The notes below the pieces were generated by a model. That model did no database searches. It worked only from the letters and a program-made list of their open reading frames with translations, and had not been told where the DNA came from. Position numbers and translations under genes: made by a program. This document shows positions 22,290 through 35,300 of a DNA stretch of 64,000 nt, piece after piece. Location: contig NC_135043.1 in NCBI RefSeq assembly GCF_051020975.1, positions 5,270,001 to 5,334,000 on the forward strand, written 5' to 3'. The stretch's first letter is position 1. Each line of letters starts with the position of its first letter. The DNA comes from Osmia lignaria lignaria (Eukaryota; Arthropoda; Insecta; Hymenoptera; Megachilidae).

Positions 22290-23743
22290 TAAATAGAACA
22301 TAATTAAAATAAGAACATGAAATATAATTGATGTGCAAATCAATAAGAAAAGAATAATTTATTTCAATAAAGCAATAAACAAAAACGAAATAGGGGAAAT
22401 AAAATCGCGAGTTGACCATTCAACGAGCTGGGTATTGAACTCGTAAAATGTCGAATTCAATATGTCCTGGACGGTATTATTCATACCGTTCAAGGAAAAA
22501 CACAAAACATGAAAAAACAAATTAGCGAGCATAGTGACAGAATGACTGTCCATCCGAAGATGGAGAGCCATTAGTAGTTCCCCTCTTCTGGGCAAATTTT
22601 GCCGCGGCTCTTCAGCATATAGCCTCTTCCTTCTTCGGCAATAGCCTCACAAAAATCACTCGCGAAAATTTTACGTTTGCTCAGACATTTGTAAAAACGT
22701 AACACGTAAACGAGCAACAATCCCTTGAATCGCTACTCGCATACCTGCACAATTTTTGCAAATGTCCAAGCACAAAACACTTTTTAATTTCACTTCACTT
22801 CACTTCACTGCACTTTCACTTTAATACTTCATTTTTGTAATCGGGTCTAGTACCACGACTACGACTTACAAACTAATAAGGCTTGGCCTTGAAAAAATCA
22901 AGAGAGAATGCTAAATTAATTAATTGATAAATTAATTAAATTGCATTTTCATCTTTTCGCTTGATTTTTGGTTTCCCAACCCCAGATACAAGCTTCTCAC
23001 GTATTAGAGGAGAATACGAAGAGAAACATGAAAGCTTGCTCTGGCCCTGCCTACTTATAAACTAAACTCAATCACACCAGAAGTAAACTACCTGCCTGCC
23101 TATCGCTATATTTAAAAAAGGGCAAAAATCATTCTCACAAAAATTCACTCCACGGTTCTCAGACAACCACCCGGGTGCAAAAATGCCTACACCTAGGGAG
23201 AACGTCCCGGGACGCCTCCGACACCCGAGTTCAATTCAACTTTCACACTCTAATAAAATCATACCTTTTTGCTGAAATCGACTGACAAATAATAGTGAAC
23301 ATTATGCTAAAGTAATACATTTAATTTTCGTATTCTATTGAATTATCTAATGTAAAAATTTTTCAATTTATTCTTGATAAGTATTTTGTAATATTATAGT
23401 AAGTTAAGATTGTTAATAAACGATACAAATCCCACATCCTAACCACACACACACATGTGGAACTTCTATCGTGGTTCACTATTGGTTCACTACTTTTGTC
23501 AGTCGCCAAAATGTATTACACTTAAAACTAAACCTTGTCCACCGCCCTCCACCCACGCGAGTACATCTAAGTACCCGAATGAGCTTTGGGCATAAAAATG
23601 AACAAGGCCAAAGGTATTTTCACCTACCAGTTTTCTTCATGTGTGCTGAAATGCCTAAGCTAAAACGTATGATTAGCAAAAACTAAAGATGATATTCTCA
23701 CTTTATTAAAAGTAAGAATATCGGCGAAATTTCACGGCTCCGA
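22290..23743. other. Intergenic, no gene seen
   Basis: AT-rich DNA with short frames on both strands. A GC-richer patch at 23160-23230 (CACCCGGGTGC, GAACGTCCCGGGACG) contains two palindromic CCGGG-type sites and may be repeat-derived. Nothing coding is supported. Confidence 0.35.
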
Positions 23744-25251
23744 TTTAGTATATGGGCTGGCCCCCACAGGGGGTTTTATTTTTAATAAAAGTAACTCAAC
23801 TTTGCAAATATAAAGCTTGAAGAGCAAATACAGAAAAGCAAAATTGAGCAACTATGACATAAAACATGGTGCACTGCTAATATCAGCTGGCAACGGAGGT
23901 TCTTAGGCCCCCTGGACTTTCGCCCGACGCTACATACCACCCACCCCGCCTGGACGTCGTAACGCCAGGACAGGATGCACCCCTTCGCTAAGAGCGCTAC
24001 CCGCCCGTCCAACACGTTGCATCCAACGGTGTCAGATTGACGGACGCCCATAGTATAGGCAAAAGGACTGCAGTTTATTAAATGGAACATATGGATGTGC
24101 GCCACATTCTAAACTGCGCCTTGAAAGGCCTAGTAATGCATGGTTTTATCTCCCATGAGATGGTGTTCACGGTCTTATGCCGCGGAATCCTTGTAACTAA
24201 TTTTATCAAATAAAAACCAAAAGGATTCCCACCGAATACTAGTCAGTGTATAGTCATATTTACTCTCGCGCTGGAAATTTTTCGCAACACTAATTAAAAT
24301 AGACAATCCTGATCTAGCAACATGACTAAAGGGGAGCTTTAAATTATGCTTGAAGAGCAAATACTGAAAAGCAAAATTGAGCAAATATGACTCAACATTC
24401 GTCCACTGCTAATATCAGCTGGCAACGGAGGTTCTTAGGCCCCCTGGACTTACGCCCGACGCTACATACCACCCACCCCGCCTGTTTAAGGCTCTAGGCC
24501 CAGGCAGGGTGCACCCCTTCGCTAAGAGCGCTACCCACCCATCGAACACGTTGCATCCAACGTGTCCGAGTGGTGGACGCCCATAGTATAGGCAAAAGGA
24601 CTTTAAGACAGCTTAGCGTATGGGATGCAACATATTTAAATGTTCCGTACTCTATGGCTGTGCCTGCAAAGGCCTAGTAATGCATGGTTTTATCTCCCAT
24701 GAGGTGGTGTTCACGGTCTTATGCCGCGGAATCCTTGTAACTAATTTTATCAAATAAAAACCAAAAGGATTCCCACCGAATACTAGTCAGTGTATAGTCA
24801 TATTTACTCTCGCGCCGGAAATTTTTCGCAACACTACTTAAACTTGAAAATTCTAACAGGGTAATATTTACCCTCGCGTTGAAAATTTTTCGCAACACTA
24901 CTTAAACTTGAAAATTCTAACGGGGTAATATTTACTCTCTCGTTTAAAATTTTTCGCAACACTACTTAAACATGAAAATCCTAACGGGGTAATATTTATT
25001 CTCGCGTTGAAAATTTTTCGCAACACTATTTTAACTTGAAAATCCTAATGGGGTAATGTTTCACTACACAAGAGTATGCGGGTGGATAAATGATTATGTG
25101 ATAGAGTTCGTGAGGCTGAAGTGCGAATGATGAGTGATTAGGGTCGAGAACCGTGAACGTGACAGAATAAATTTCAAGTACGAAAGGGGAACTTTATACA
25201 ATGCTTGAAGAGCAAATACCAACCCCCCTGGGGGCCAGCCCATATACTAAA
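23744..25251. mobile_element. 1.5-kb non-autonomous element with terminal inverted repeats and internal duplication
   Basis: The left end TTTAGTATATGGGCTGGCCCCCA (23744-23766) is repeated exactly, inverted, at the right end (25229-25251). Just inside each end the G/C tract is itself palindromic. The interior has two copies of a unit of about 540 bp (from about 23811 and 24349, landmark GCTTGAAGAGCAAATAC) followed by a 65-bp tandem array. No transposase frame exists. It fits a large MITE or deleted DNA transposon. No target-site duplication is obvious. Confidence 0.7.
24800..25065. repeat. About 65-bp tandem repeat inside the TIR element
   Basis: The landmark AATTTTTCGCAACACTA recurs about every 65 bp near 24818, 24883, 24949 and 25013. 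A further copy near 24270 in the first 540-bp unit shows the array grew from the end of that unit. Confidence 0.8.
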
Positions 25252-25311
25252 CTGATGCCAATTTCACGAGTAAAATTGGAAAAACGTTTCAATTTCAAGA
25301 GCGATTTCGTT

Positions 25312-25366
25312 ATCAAAGTAAGTAGTTATAATAATTAATAGTAATCATGCTTATTACTTTGATATT
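25312..25366. repeat. Short inverted repeat beside the TIR element
   Basis: TATCAAAGTAA faces TTACTTTGATA across an AT-rich loop of about 30 bp. It is a hairpin-forming relic. Confidence 0.6.
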
Positions 25367-26029
25367 GAAATCTGCTCATCGCGAAATAAATTCTTGTACA
25401 TATAAAAAAGAAAGTGTATTGTGAAGTCGGAGGGTCATCCGACTTCTCTACATTTTTAAACTCGAAATCTATATATGTAAATATGTACAAGATAACCCTA
25501 TCCTAAGCTAAGGCATAAAATACACAAAAAAGCAATTTACACGATTATCATTGTATAAAATAATACAGTGATATTCGTGGGTCACTATGCTCGCTCAAAA
25601 AATAAAAATTACAACCAATTCCCGTGTCGCTACGGACCATTCGTCCTACGACATGATGGGAACCGGAGGAACTTTAAAGCATGCGACTCACCGATCGTTG
25701 ACTTGCACCACTGCACTCGCCACGCATCTTATTATTAGATTAATTCATAGCTCGACTGTTGGCTCGTCAAAGAAACGGTACCCCCACTGGCCAAAGCACT
25801 CATCTGGAAGCATAAAAATCACGATTCTTGAACGATATATGTTTTCTCTCAATTTGTTGTAGTTAATATGCTAATACATACTATAATTTAAAAATATTCA
25901 TGCAAAACTATATAGGAATAACTACATCATAAAATACGGTAAAACACATGCAAATAAATACATCCCAAAACACATGAAGATCAAAACCATAGAACACCAT
26001 AAAATATTTGCAAAATTGTAGCAAAACAC
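25367..26029. other. Intergenic, no gene seen
   Basis: AT-rich with one open stretch (25587-25862) that resembles no protein and lacks gene context. Confidence 0.35.
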
Positions 26030-26400
26030 ATAGGGTTCCACTCCATAAAGCCTACTAATAAATTCGTATAAATATACTAAAACACATAGGGTACTACTCC
26101 ATAAAACCCACTAATAAATCCGTATAAATATGCCAACACACATAGGGTACTACTCCATAAAACCCACTAATGAATCCGTATAAATATGCCAAAACACATA
26201 GGGTACCACTCCATAAAACCCACTAATAAATCCGTAAAAATATGCCAAAGCACATAGGGAACCACACCATAAAACACAATAAAGCACCTGCAGGTACATG
26301 GGGTACCACAACATAAAACACAATAAAGCACATGCAAGTACATGGAGTTCCACACCATAAAACGAACTAATATATCCGTATAAATATTCCAAAACACATG
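26030..26400. repeat. 57-bp tandem repeat
   Basis: The landmark AATAAATCCGTATAAATAT recurs about every 57 bp near 26056, 26113, 26170 and 26227, followed by shorter related units (CACATGCAAGTACATGG). Open frames on the minus strand here are repeat artefacts. Confidence 0.88.
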
Positions 26401-27069
26401 GGAAACACTATAGGAAACACTATAGGCAAACACAGTAACACTTGTGGTAATACACTGATAAATCCATGCACGAATATCCATGGTATCAACCCGTACCGGT
26501 GTATGTTTGACAGATCCATCCGTATCCTTTGGCGGTCGCGATAAGACTGATTAGATTTGACCTCTGTACGGGTCGCGCATGTACCGGCGCGCGGCGCGCG
26601 CAATCAAGCGTGACGTTCCGCTTCACCGGTTCCGCAGATTTAATTATTTCTATCTGATATTTGTTAATATTTGTTTAATTATTATTTTATATTTTACAAT
26701 TGTTTATTAATCAAATTATTGTTATATCTATTTAAATTGTTTATTTCTTTACATTTCCGCGTGGATATATTGCAAAATTTTGTTTAATTATTTTATTAAA
26801 AACTATTTAATTATTATTTTTAATTTTACAATTGTTTATTAATCAAACGAACGAACTGCGCCCTACAGAATGAACGAGAAACTAAATTTCTGGTCTGTTT
26901 TACCTTGTTGACGTCTTTCGCGAGTGAACAATCAACGAAATCGTAGTTTTCAAATTACTTCTATCTGGAGACTTGTACATCATCCCTTGGGTACTCGTTT
27001 TATTCTATCCGACCCAAAGAATATCAGTCTGGTCCCTATTTGGACATACGATTCACAGAAATGTTTATA
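26401..27069. repeat. AT-rich spacer with a diverged direct repeat
   Basis: TTTACAATTGTTTATTAATC occurs at about 26693 and 26825, with similar flanks, about 132 bp apart. A short GC island at 26570-26630 (GCGCGCGGCGCGCG) stands out. No gene is evident. Confidence 0.5.
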
Positions 27070-27393
27070 TTACGAATAAATCAATGCAGGTGAGTCCGAT
27101 CCGCCATTTTCTTGACCGTTGACAGACAGCAATTTCAATATTTTATAAGTTTTTGACGATTTGGATAATATAAGGACCGGACAAATATTCTTTAGAACCT
27201 TCTGAACACGTCCCTCAAATTTTTTTACATTCTGTTTAGAAATGAGGACGTAATTTGAAAACTCGCGTCTAGGGATTTTTCTAGGGACTGTCGGTAAAGT
27301 TTTCGACGCTTGCATCACCTTAAGCAGTCGAGTGCAATGATGCCTTCTATATTTTAGCTTTTGAGGTTGGTAGACTTGTAGAATTTGCGCCAT
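27070..27393 (-). CDS. Small basic ORF of unknown function
   Basis: 107 codons, MAQILQVYQPQKLK... to SPALIYS, rich in Lys/Arg, with no signal peptide or recognised motif. The start codon lies inside AGATGGCGC, the core bound by CTCF in flies, so the ATG may be incidental. It lies between satellites and the kcc 3' end, on the same strand as kcc. It could be an orphan gene, one exon of a larger gene or a chance frame. Confidence 0.25.
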   Translation of the reverse strand: MAQILQVYQPQKLKYRRHHCTRLLKVMQASKTLPTVPRKIPRREFSNYVLISKQNVKKFEGRVQKVLKNICPVLILSKSSKTYKILKLLSVNGQENGGSDSPALIYS

Positions 27394-27700
27394 CTATCGT
27401 TGAGGGGTTTATCAATCTTAATTTTTCAAATGCACTTTTTAAAACTTATAATTGTTAAGACAATTTATACAGCAGAAAACAAGAGGTAGAAATTAAGAAA
27501 GAAATAATCTTGGGAAGGAAAATAAAATACCTATTCCTTAAGAAATGAGAGGAGTAGTGAAGTTCATAAACGATTCTTCAAACATATAAAACAAATAACT
27601 TCTCTTAATTTTTATCTTAAGATTTATATAAATTCATTTACATAATCATAATGCGCGTTAACTTAAAATAATTCAAAGAATAATCTGCAAGAAATACCGT
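27394..27700. other. Intergenic, no gene seen
   Basis: AT-rich spacer between the small ORF and the predicted kcc poly(A) site. Confidence 0.35.
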
Positions 27701-27731
27701 AAAACAAGTCTGGTCGTATAGGTGTATGTCG

Positions 27732-27737
27732 TTTATT
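27732..27737 (-). terminator. kcc: Candidate kcc poly(A) signal
   Basis: TTTATT on the + strand reads AATAAA on the minus strand, in a tandem AATAAATAAA. Cleavage would fall near 27705-27720. Confidence 0.35.
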
Positions 27738-27952
27738 TATTTAATCGATTTGATCGTAGTATAGTTTCTTCATTCGATATACTTCATCTTCCATAAGTTA
27801 ATTACAAGTATTTATCATCATCGTCTATCATCTAAAAGGGTATAGGGGTAAAGTTATAGGTAATCTTCACAGTATTGACTCTATTACATACGCTAATCAG
27901 ATGGCTAAGATGTTCGTATCTACAAATATATCTTATATTTGTTTTTTCTTTA

Positions 27953-28020
27953 TATACATATACATATATACACATATATATAGAATCCGTATATGTGCAT
28001 ATCTATATATACATATATTC
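27953..28020. repeat. TATACA-rich microsatellite
   Basis: Alternating purine-pyrimidine run of TATA/CATA units. Similar runs occur at 29776-29822 and 30541-30574. Confidence 0.75.
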
Positions 28021-31000
28021 GTTTCGTAACCCATCATCTCTTCTCGCTCTTTCTCTTCAACGTCGAACCTTAACTTTCATCCCTTGAACGAGAATCTACC
28101 TTTCTCTTCATTCTTTCCTTATCTCTTCTCTTTCTTTCTTTTTTACTGGTTTTTTTTTTTTGTTAATTTCTTTCCCACTTTGTAACTCGAACGCTAAAAG
28201 GTATATGTGTACGTTTATGTATGCGTGTGTTTGAGGAGAAGAAAACTATGTGGTGTCGCCATGAGCGAGCATAGATCCCGGTTAAGAAGGCTAGATTCGG
28301 TGTTAACGAGATATAAGGTTCTTTTTTTTTTTAAGTATGTTATGTATGTATGTATGTATAATACGCATAATATCTGACGCTTGATTTGACACATATGATT
28401 GAGGTCTCGAGCAAGTTTCTCTGCTGGCTTAGCTTGCATCTCACAGCCTAAGAAGGTGATTTAAATCAGACGCGAATGCCCGTTCACAACGGGTCGGATC
28501 GCAAACGACACACGATAATAAACCCCCGATGACAATTGCCAAGCTCGCAGTTGTATACCAGTTTTTTTTTTTTTTCTCTAAAATCTTAATTTTTCTCTTT
28601 ATCTCTTCCTTTACACTTACGTAACGTGTGTGTATGTGTGTCCATACGGTCAATTGTGCAATTTTTTTGTTCAAGTAAACACGACATAGTAAAATATTAA
28701 AGCGGCAGCGGAATTACACTGCAATACTGTTTGATCTATGAAAAAGATGTTTCTCTTCACTTTCTTTCCACCACTTTCGTTCCTGAATATTTTGTTTGCC
28801 CCTTAGGATTATCCCTTCTTTCTCTACCTGACTGGATCCTTAAATTCTACTATTTATTTATGTACAACACATTTAGCATTCTATCTGTAATCATTTTCTT
28901 CTCTCATCTTTTTTTATCCTTCTCCTCGACTACTGCTCTTTCTTTTACTTTTTCTCTCGCGATAAACTTTTCTCATAGTCAACATGTCTTGTATAAACTA
29001 TGCGGTGCCGATGCCTATCAGATAGGCAAGTACACATAAAATATATGGTAATCGACAAGTGAGTAACGTATTAAAATTAGAAAGTACATGTCGCAACATC
29101 GTGGACGATAGACAGAGACAGAGGGAGCATCCCGCGAACCCTGCACGCTTGTACGAGGTCGGTTTCATATAACATTCGGTTTCTTAGATTCTTCCGCTTC
29201 TCTTCGTATTGCTTTCTGGATCATTTCTCTAATTTCGCCTCTTTCACGTGCGCTGACGATGAGGTAGATAAAGAGACTTCATAAAAATTACTCCCGAATT
29301 TCGAACTCGTTTAAGATGACAAACCTTAATTATATACAGGATGTTTCGAAACACTGATCAAGATTCACGAAGCATTAAGTACGTTAACTAAGTTTTATAA
29401 TTTAAATAATATGATCGAAATCTATCCATCCACTTTTATAAGTACTTTGAAATCATTTGAGATTGGAAGTTAAAATCCTATCCTCGAATCACCCTGTATA
29501 TAATCAAGACCGTAAATCGAAGAAGAACGAGGGTGCAATTTACCCAGTGGATACAGACGTACCGGTTCGCGATTGCTCGACTCTTTTCCATTTTCGATAA
29601 ATTTCATCCGGTAGTCCGTTCGCGGGCTTCGATTAAGTAGACACAGTGTACATCGACGAGTACGATTAAGCGACCCGGTGCTAGCTGATTAATCTTCCCT
29701 TTAAAAAGGACCAATTCTTTCTCTGTTCGCCGATTCTCGACGTTCCCTCTTTACATAGAGAAACTATCCGTCCTGTATATATATATAAGTATGTGTATAT
29801 ATATATGTATATATATACGTATTAGATAGTGCCTATCTAAGAGATGAGCCACGGCCGAAGAGTTTCGAAGCCGTGAATGAAACGTGACATGCACACGACA
29901 CTTAAATGCAACCGATTACAATGCTACACGCTATATTCTTTGATGAAGAATCGGTTAAGGGATCCTCGCGAAAATCTCACGTATGTATTTTAGTTCGCCG
30001 TTCACCGTGTTCCCTCCTGTGAAACGCTTAGTCAACCTGTTAACCGGCCAACACGATCAACACGTTCAATGGATAATACTGTGTATGCTATCTAGAGACC
30101 AAGACAGATTCATGTATTTGCATTTGTCGAGGACGTAACGAAGTTAACAGAAGGGAAAACGATTCTTTGCTAATGCGGTTAACAGGTTGAGGCAGCCGTG
30201 GTACGCTTGCGCGTGCACATTTTTAAGTACATTGATCGTGCGCCTGTTCCCTTTTACGCAGAGGCGTGTTAGAGCGGTGAATCGGGCCGGTAGGCCTTGG
30301 ACAGTATAAACGCGAACCTAAACGAAGATTTCGACGCGCAAGAAGTTGAGAAATATAGTGGAAAAAAAACGAACTTCAGTCCTGAAGGAGATGCGTGCGA
30401 TTAAGTCATCGTGTATCTTCCGTTCGCCATCGCGGCGCTAGTTGGAAGGAACGCTATGGCTCGAACCTTTATGGGGACGCAATGTCGAGAGAATCTTTTT
30501 TTTTCTTTTTTTTTCTTTTTTTTTTAAATGGTGGAATGTTGTACATATATATGTGTGTATATATATATATATAAAACGATGAACGATAGATTTTCTTGCA
30601 TATCGATGTTCTGTGCGTACCGATGTTAGCATCGCTGCTAGCATTTATATTAGTTAAAAGTCCACTTTACCTCGTCGAGATATTGGACATTCTAGTACCT
30701 AATTAATCTGCGACCTATAGTTTATAGTAATTTCAAGACTTTCGCGATAGAGTATTTTGTAATACATTAAGAAATTCGAGACCTACGTTAGTTCTACTAT
30801 TGCTAGTCCTTCACGTTATATCGATGTAACAGTGACGCGAATTAGTATACTTTCCTTAGTACATTTAGTGTTAGAATCGTAATCATAGTAGTAGTATGTA
30901 GTAATAGTAGTAGTTCTATGTTTCTCAGCAATGCAGTGACGCGGTTTTATAATTTTAAGGGATTTTTTTTATTTTTGTGTAATACGACTTCGTTAAAGTA

Positions 31001-32369
31001 GATTAAGAATTTGTATTGCTATGAGATCCTGATGTTAGATCGATGTAGTTTAATATAAATTAGTAATTTCAAGTAATATATCTTAGGACTATATTATGTT
31101 CTCTTTTTCTTTTCTTTTTTTTTTCTAGCACATCCAAAGTCAGAAATCTTTTCGTTTACAGTTGTCCGTCGTATATTCGCCGCGGGCAAATTCTAATTAA
31201 CGAGTTTCAAGAATTTTGGCAGTAACATACTTTTCATATGAATCACGTCGTTTAGCTTGGAAAGTTTTCGTAAGTAGCACGAGCACTTAAACAGGGAAAT
31301 ATTAGTTATCCTCTTATCTCACAGTGATAGTAGCTGCGAGAATTCCTGCGTCCACATAAAATCGTTCGCGCTGCCAACGTTCGCCGCCCAACTTCCGCCG
31401 CGCATGTTTTCAGCGCGCTATCCTAGGCTACCCTAAGTTCACCCTATAAGCAGTAGAATTATACATACCTAATTATACACTCTATAACGACAATGCGTGT
31501 AGAAAAATGAGCCTCTCGCGTCTTTGGTTAAACGCGAAGCATTTAGAAAGTATTCTGGCAGTGGTTTCGTAGATGCTTCGATCTTAGCCTCGGACCAAAA
31601 AATTTTGATTTCAGTTTCGAACGGGAGGTGTGGAGTACACAGTAGTATAATTATCTCATGATCGGAGTAGAATTTCTTTTTTTTTTTTTTTTTTTCTTAA
31701 TTTCGGGGAGGTGGACGTGTCGGTGTTCCATCTTTGTCGACCCTCTCGATTATCCCGCTTCCTCGTCCCTCAGATCGAAACTCTGCCGCTGCATCGGAGA
31801 ATACGCTCCGCTCGAACCAAGGCTCTTCGAGTACTTGATTTGAAGTGACAAGCTCGAAAAGTATGCTCTCTGTGTACAGTCCTCTGTGCTAGGCTGTCTG
31901 CCGAACCCCCGACGCGGATGATCAACCGATAAAACTCCACAATTTGTTTGGATGTCTCTTCGAGAAAAAGGGACGAGTGTAAATAAGATAGATGCTACGT
32001 ATCCTAGTTTACGCGTGAAATTCATTCGAAGGGAACTTATCCTTTGGCATGTCACTTTTGGCCTTCTCGAGGGTCAGCTTTAGTTACTAGCCTACGAGCA
32101 TTTCTCGATCGTCGACCCAGTCCGCGAAACAGCGTCGTCAATCGATGTCCGTAATCATTCTGGTAAACGGTGTGTGTCTATGTACATGTAAGTTTACGTG
32201 TGTAATGTGTGTGTCTTGTATACCGTGTTCACAACGCGTAACGCAAGTGACTGCTCAGACAATGGCACAAGAGCAACGTGTTCCTTAGGGTGAAGTCGTT
32301 TAGGTCTTTCAGAAGTAAACTAGATTTCTGTTTATGCGAGGTGATTACTTCCATTCCTCTTGGTCTAGT

Positions 32370-35300
32370 TCACGAGTAGATGGTGATCACCTCCCGTCCG
32401 CATCCTCGTACCATCAGCACTCTTTCCAATCCCATGGTGAGAACCTCGAGATATTCCATGTCTGTGATTCCATTAGTCAAGGAAATTACAGAAACATCAA
32501 AGAACATTATGAAAATAATAATTAAGTCGTTGATTAGAAAGGATACAGTTTGATTCGCGTTCTATTTTAGTGTCCCTTGGTGGTCCAGGTAGATTGAGAA
32601 TGACTAACTGAGCGTTTTTGCTCTTCTTCACGATCACTTCGTTCAGTTTTACGGAGGTGTGCATACGTCTCACGTCGCCTTCGTCACTGGTAATAATAAA
32701 AAAAATATGATTTTGATAAAAATATTATAACAATATGAAAAGTGACCCTATGTCTCCATCACTTACGGCGTAATGGGAGGTTTCTTTGCGTCTGGGTTCT
32801 CTGCATTTTTCTCCTCGTTCTCCTTCTCTTCCTTTTCCGTGTTCTCTTTGTTCTCCTGTTTCGGGGAGCCGCTGATCAGCTTTGTCTCTTCGTCGTTACC
32901 CTCTTTGGTTTCCTCCGTGGCCTCGTTTCCTTCTCCAGCCTCCGTCTCTTTACCTGTCTCGTTTTCATTCACCAATTTCTCCTGGGCCTCGTCGATCGCA
33001 TTCGGATTCTGGCTACCAGGCTCCTGGAATCTCACCTTGGTCGGGATCTTCGCGTCCACGTTGTGGTGATGGTCCACGATCGCCTGCACCTGTATCAGGA
33101 CGAAGAGCGTCAGTGAGCTGTATCGGACCACTATGATCCCGAACAGCAGGAGACAGTTAGGTATGTCGAAAGACGACTAACTCTAGCGTCAAAGCACTCT
33201 ATGATCTGACTAAACTGAACGATCGCTACGTAAGCATTCGTAATGAACGTGCCAATCAAGCTGAAACTGGATCCGGTCATGAGTTTTCAGGGATAATTGT
33301 TCATGAGAGCGAGAAAGCAAAACTAGTGGAGGTCAACGATCGCAGGGTAAATGTATTTTTTTTTTTTTTGTTTGTTTGTTTTAGCTGTCGTTAAAAAAGA
33401 AAGGAATCGTGAGTGTTCTGGAATGACGATTCCCGCGTCATCTCCAAGAGTCGGAGAAGTTTGACGACAGGATGAGTTACTCGATTCGATTAACGCGTGC
33501 GAGTTCGTCAGTGTAATGGATTGGCAAACGAGATGCGTTGTTACGGAAGAAAAAGAGAAAAGAAAAGAAAAACCAGAGAGATGGAAAAAATTCGAGGATC
33601 GTGGAACGCGCGTGTCGATGACACCGATAGAGAGGAACAAACAGACGAAGGAACTCCGGGGATTGTCTGACAAACCAGAGGTAAATTTTCTTCAGCGGGT
33701 ACCTCGTTGAAGTCCACCAATGACTGCACCTTATCCGTGACGAGCACGCAACAAACAGACACATACCGATCAGTATCGACGTAGCAGTTTTCATATTACA
33801 ATTATTAAACATATATTGTACTACATATACATATTCGCATTTTCTTTTACAGGTGTTTCTCGTCTTCGCGATTCCGTCACTTACCACTCCAAGTGTCTCC
33901 CTCTTGTTCAACCGCAGCTCCCTTAGCATCTGGTTCCTCTGCTCCATCATCAGGGTCCGTTCGTACGTGTAGGCGGATATATCGGAATCCATCTGTAAAG
34001 TGTAAATTATTAAAATAAATTAATTTTTACCAAATTAAAATCGTGTAAAATTCATTTCAATTCCTTCGAACGACGGACTTTGTTAATATTCTTCCATCGA
34101 TCACTTTTGAAAAAAAAAAGGATTTAACCATCGAATGTCTCTATAAAAATGTTTCCCATCGATGATCTCCATGGTGAAATTAATAATTTACAAATTACAC
34201 GAGTCTATTAAAATTAACTTACCATCTCTACGATTTCCACCTCAGCCTCGATCCTCAAATCATACAAGAACTTCTTCAGATCCTTCTTCATTTGAATAGA
34301 ATTGTCCTCCATTTGGGCTACTGTGAAGATCCTCATCTTGCAGTTCTTCCACGTGCGATGTTGTTTCAGTAGGAAGGGCAACAGCATCAGAAGACCACCG
34401 TCGTGTACGATCCACCAGACATCGATGTTTCCAACCACTTTCTCCGTTGAATCCGGGAAGAAGTTGATTCCTTTGGGCACCAACAGAGCCATCCTAGCGG
34501 CTGCAACTGCTCTGACAGTCTGGAGGAATGGTCTCCATGTTGCGAGTCCTTCTTGCGATTGCTTCCAGCGGTAAGGCCAGCCAAGGATCACCGTGTTGGG
34601 TTTCATTCCGCCCAGTCCTGTGGTCTGAACCAACGAACTCAGACCGTCAATGATGTCCCTAGCCACCAGTACGTCGACGAATCCCTTCACCTTCTCTTCT
34701 ACGATCGTCTTGCGTAGATTCACCTTCGCAGCTATAGTCTTGCCAGTGTTCTGAATGTAGTCTCCTTCGATGCAGCTGACAGCGATCGTCAGACCCTTGC
34801 CAGCCTTCAGTTGACTGGCGAACGCGAACAGCTTGCGATACTTGGGCACTAGATCATCGGTCAGTTTAGCCAGGACCAGGATTTGTGGTCTCCAGTTCTT
34901 TGTGTGGGGTGGACCTTCTTCCAGCCGCAGAAGCGAGTAGCGAGCGGCTGACAGAGCCAGACCACGGATACCGTCGCCCCATTCCTTCTCGGCTCCGTGG
35001 TACTCGATGTATTTGTAAATACAGCTGGCCATCCCCATGGCTAACAGCGCGTAGTACCAACTGGTCATGAACATGATGGCGATACAGAGGGACAGACCGA
35101 GGAACGAGAGGCTCCAATGGTAGTACTTGAACCTGGGTCGCCAGTTGGGTGTCCTGAGGAGAGTTTGTAGGGCGCAGGCCAGGTTAACGAAGCCGTAGCA
35201 CATCAGGAAGAACATGGACAACAAGGGAGCCAGGTAGTCAACGTTGCCGAGCAGGATACCGCACTGGCAGATGAGGACTGTCAATACCAGAGCCCTCGTA

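Larger units (their letters stand above)
27705..32369 (-). other. kcc: Probable 3' UTR of kcc
   Basis: From the kcc stop to a doubled poly(A) signal (AATAAATAAA on the minus strand, within about 27730-27741) there is no coding frame and no splice pattern. The region is AT-rich with many poly-purine/poly-pyrimidine runs and dinucleotide repeats. A 4.6-kb UTR is long but not rare for neuronal transporters. Earlier poly(A) sites could give shorter forms. This is inference. Confidence 0.4.
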
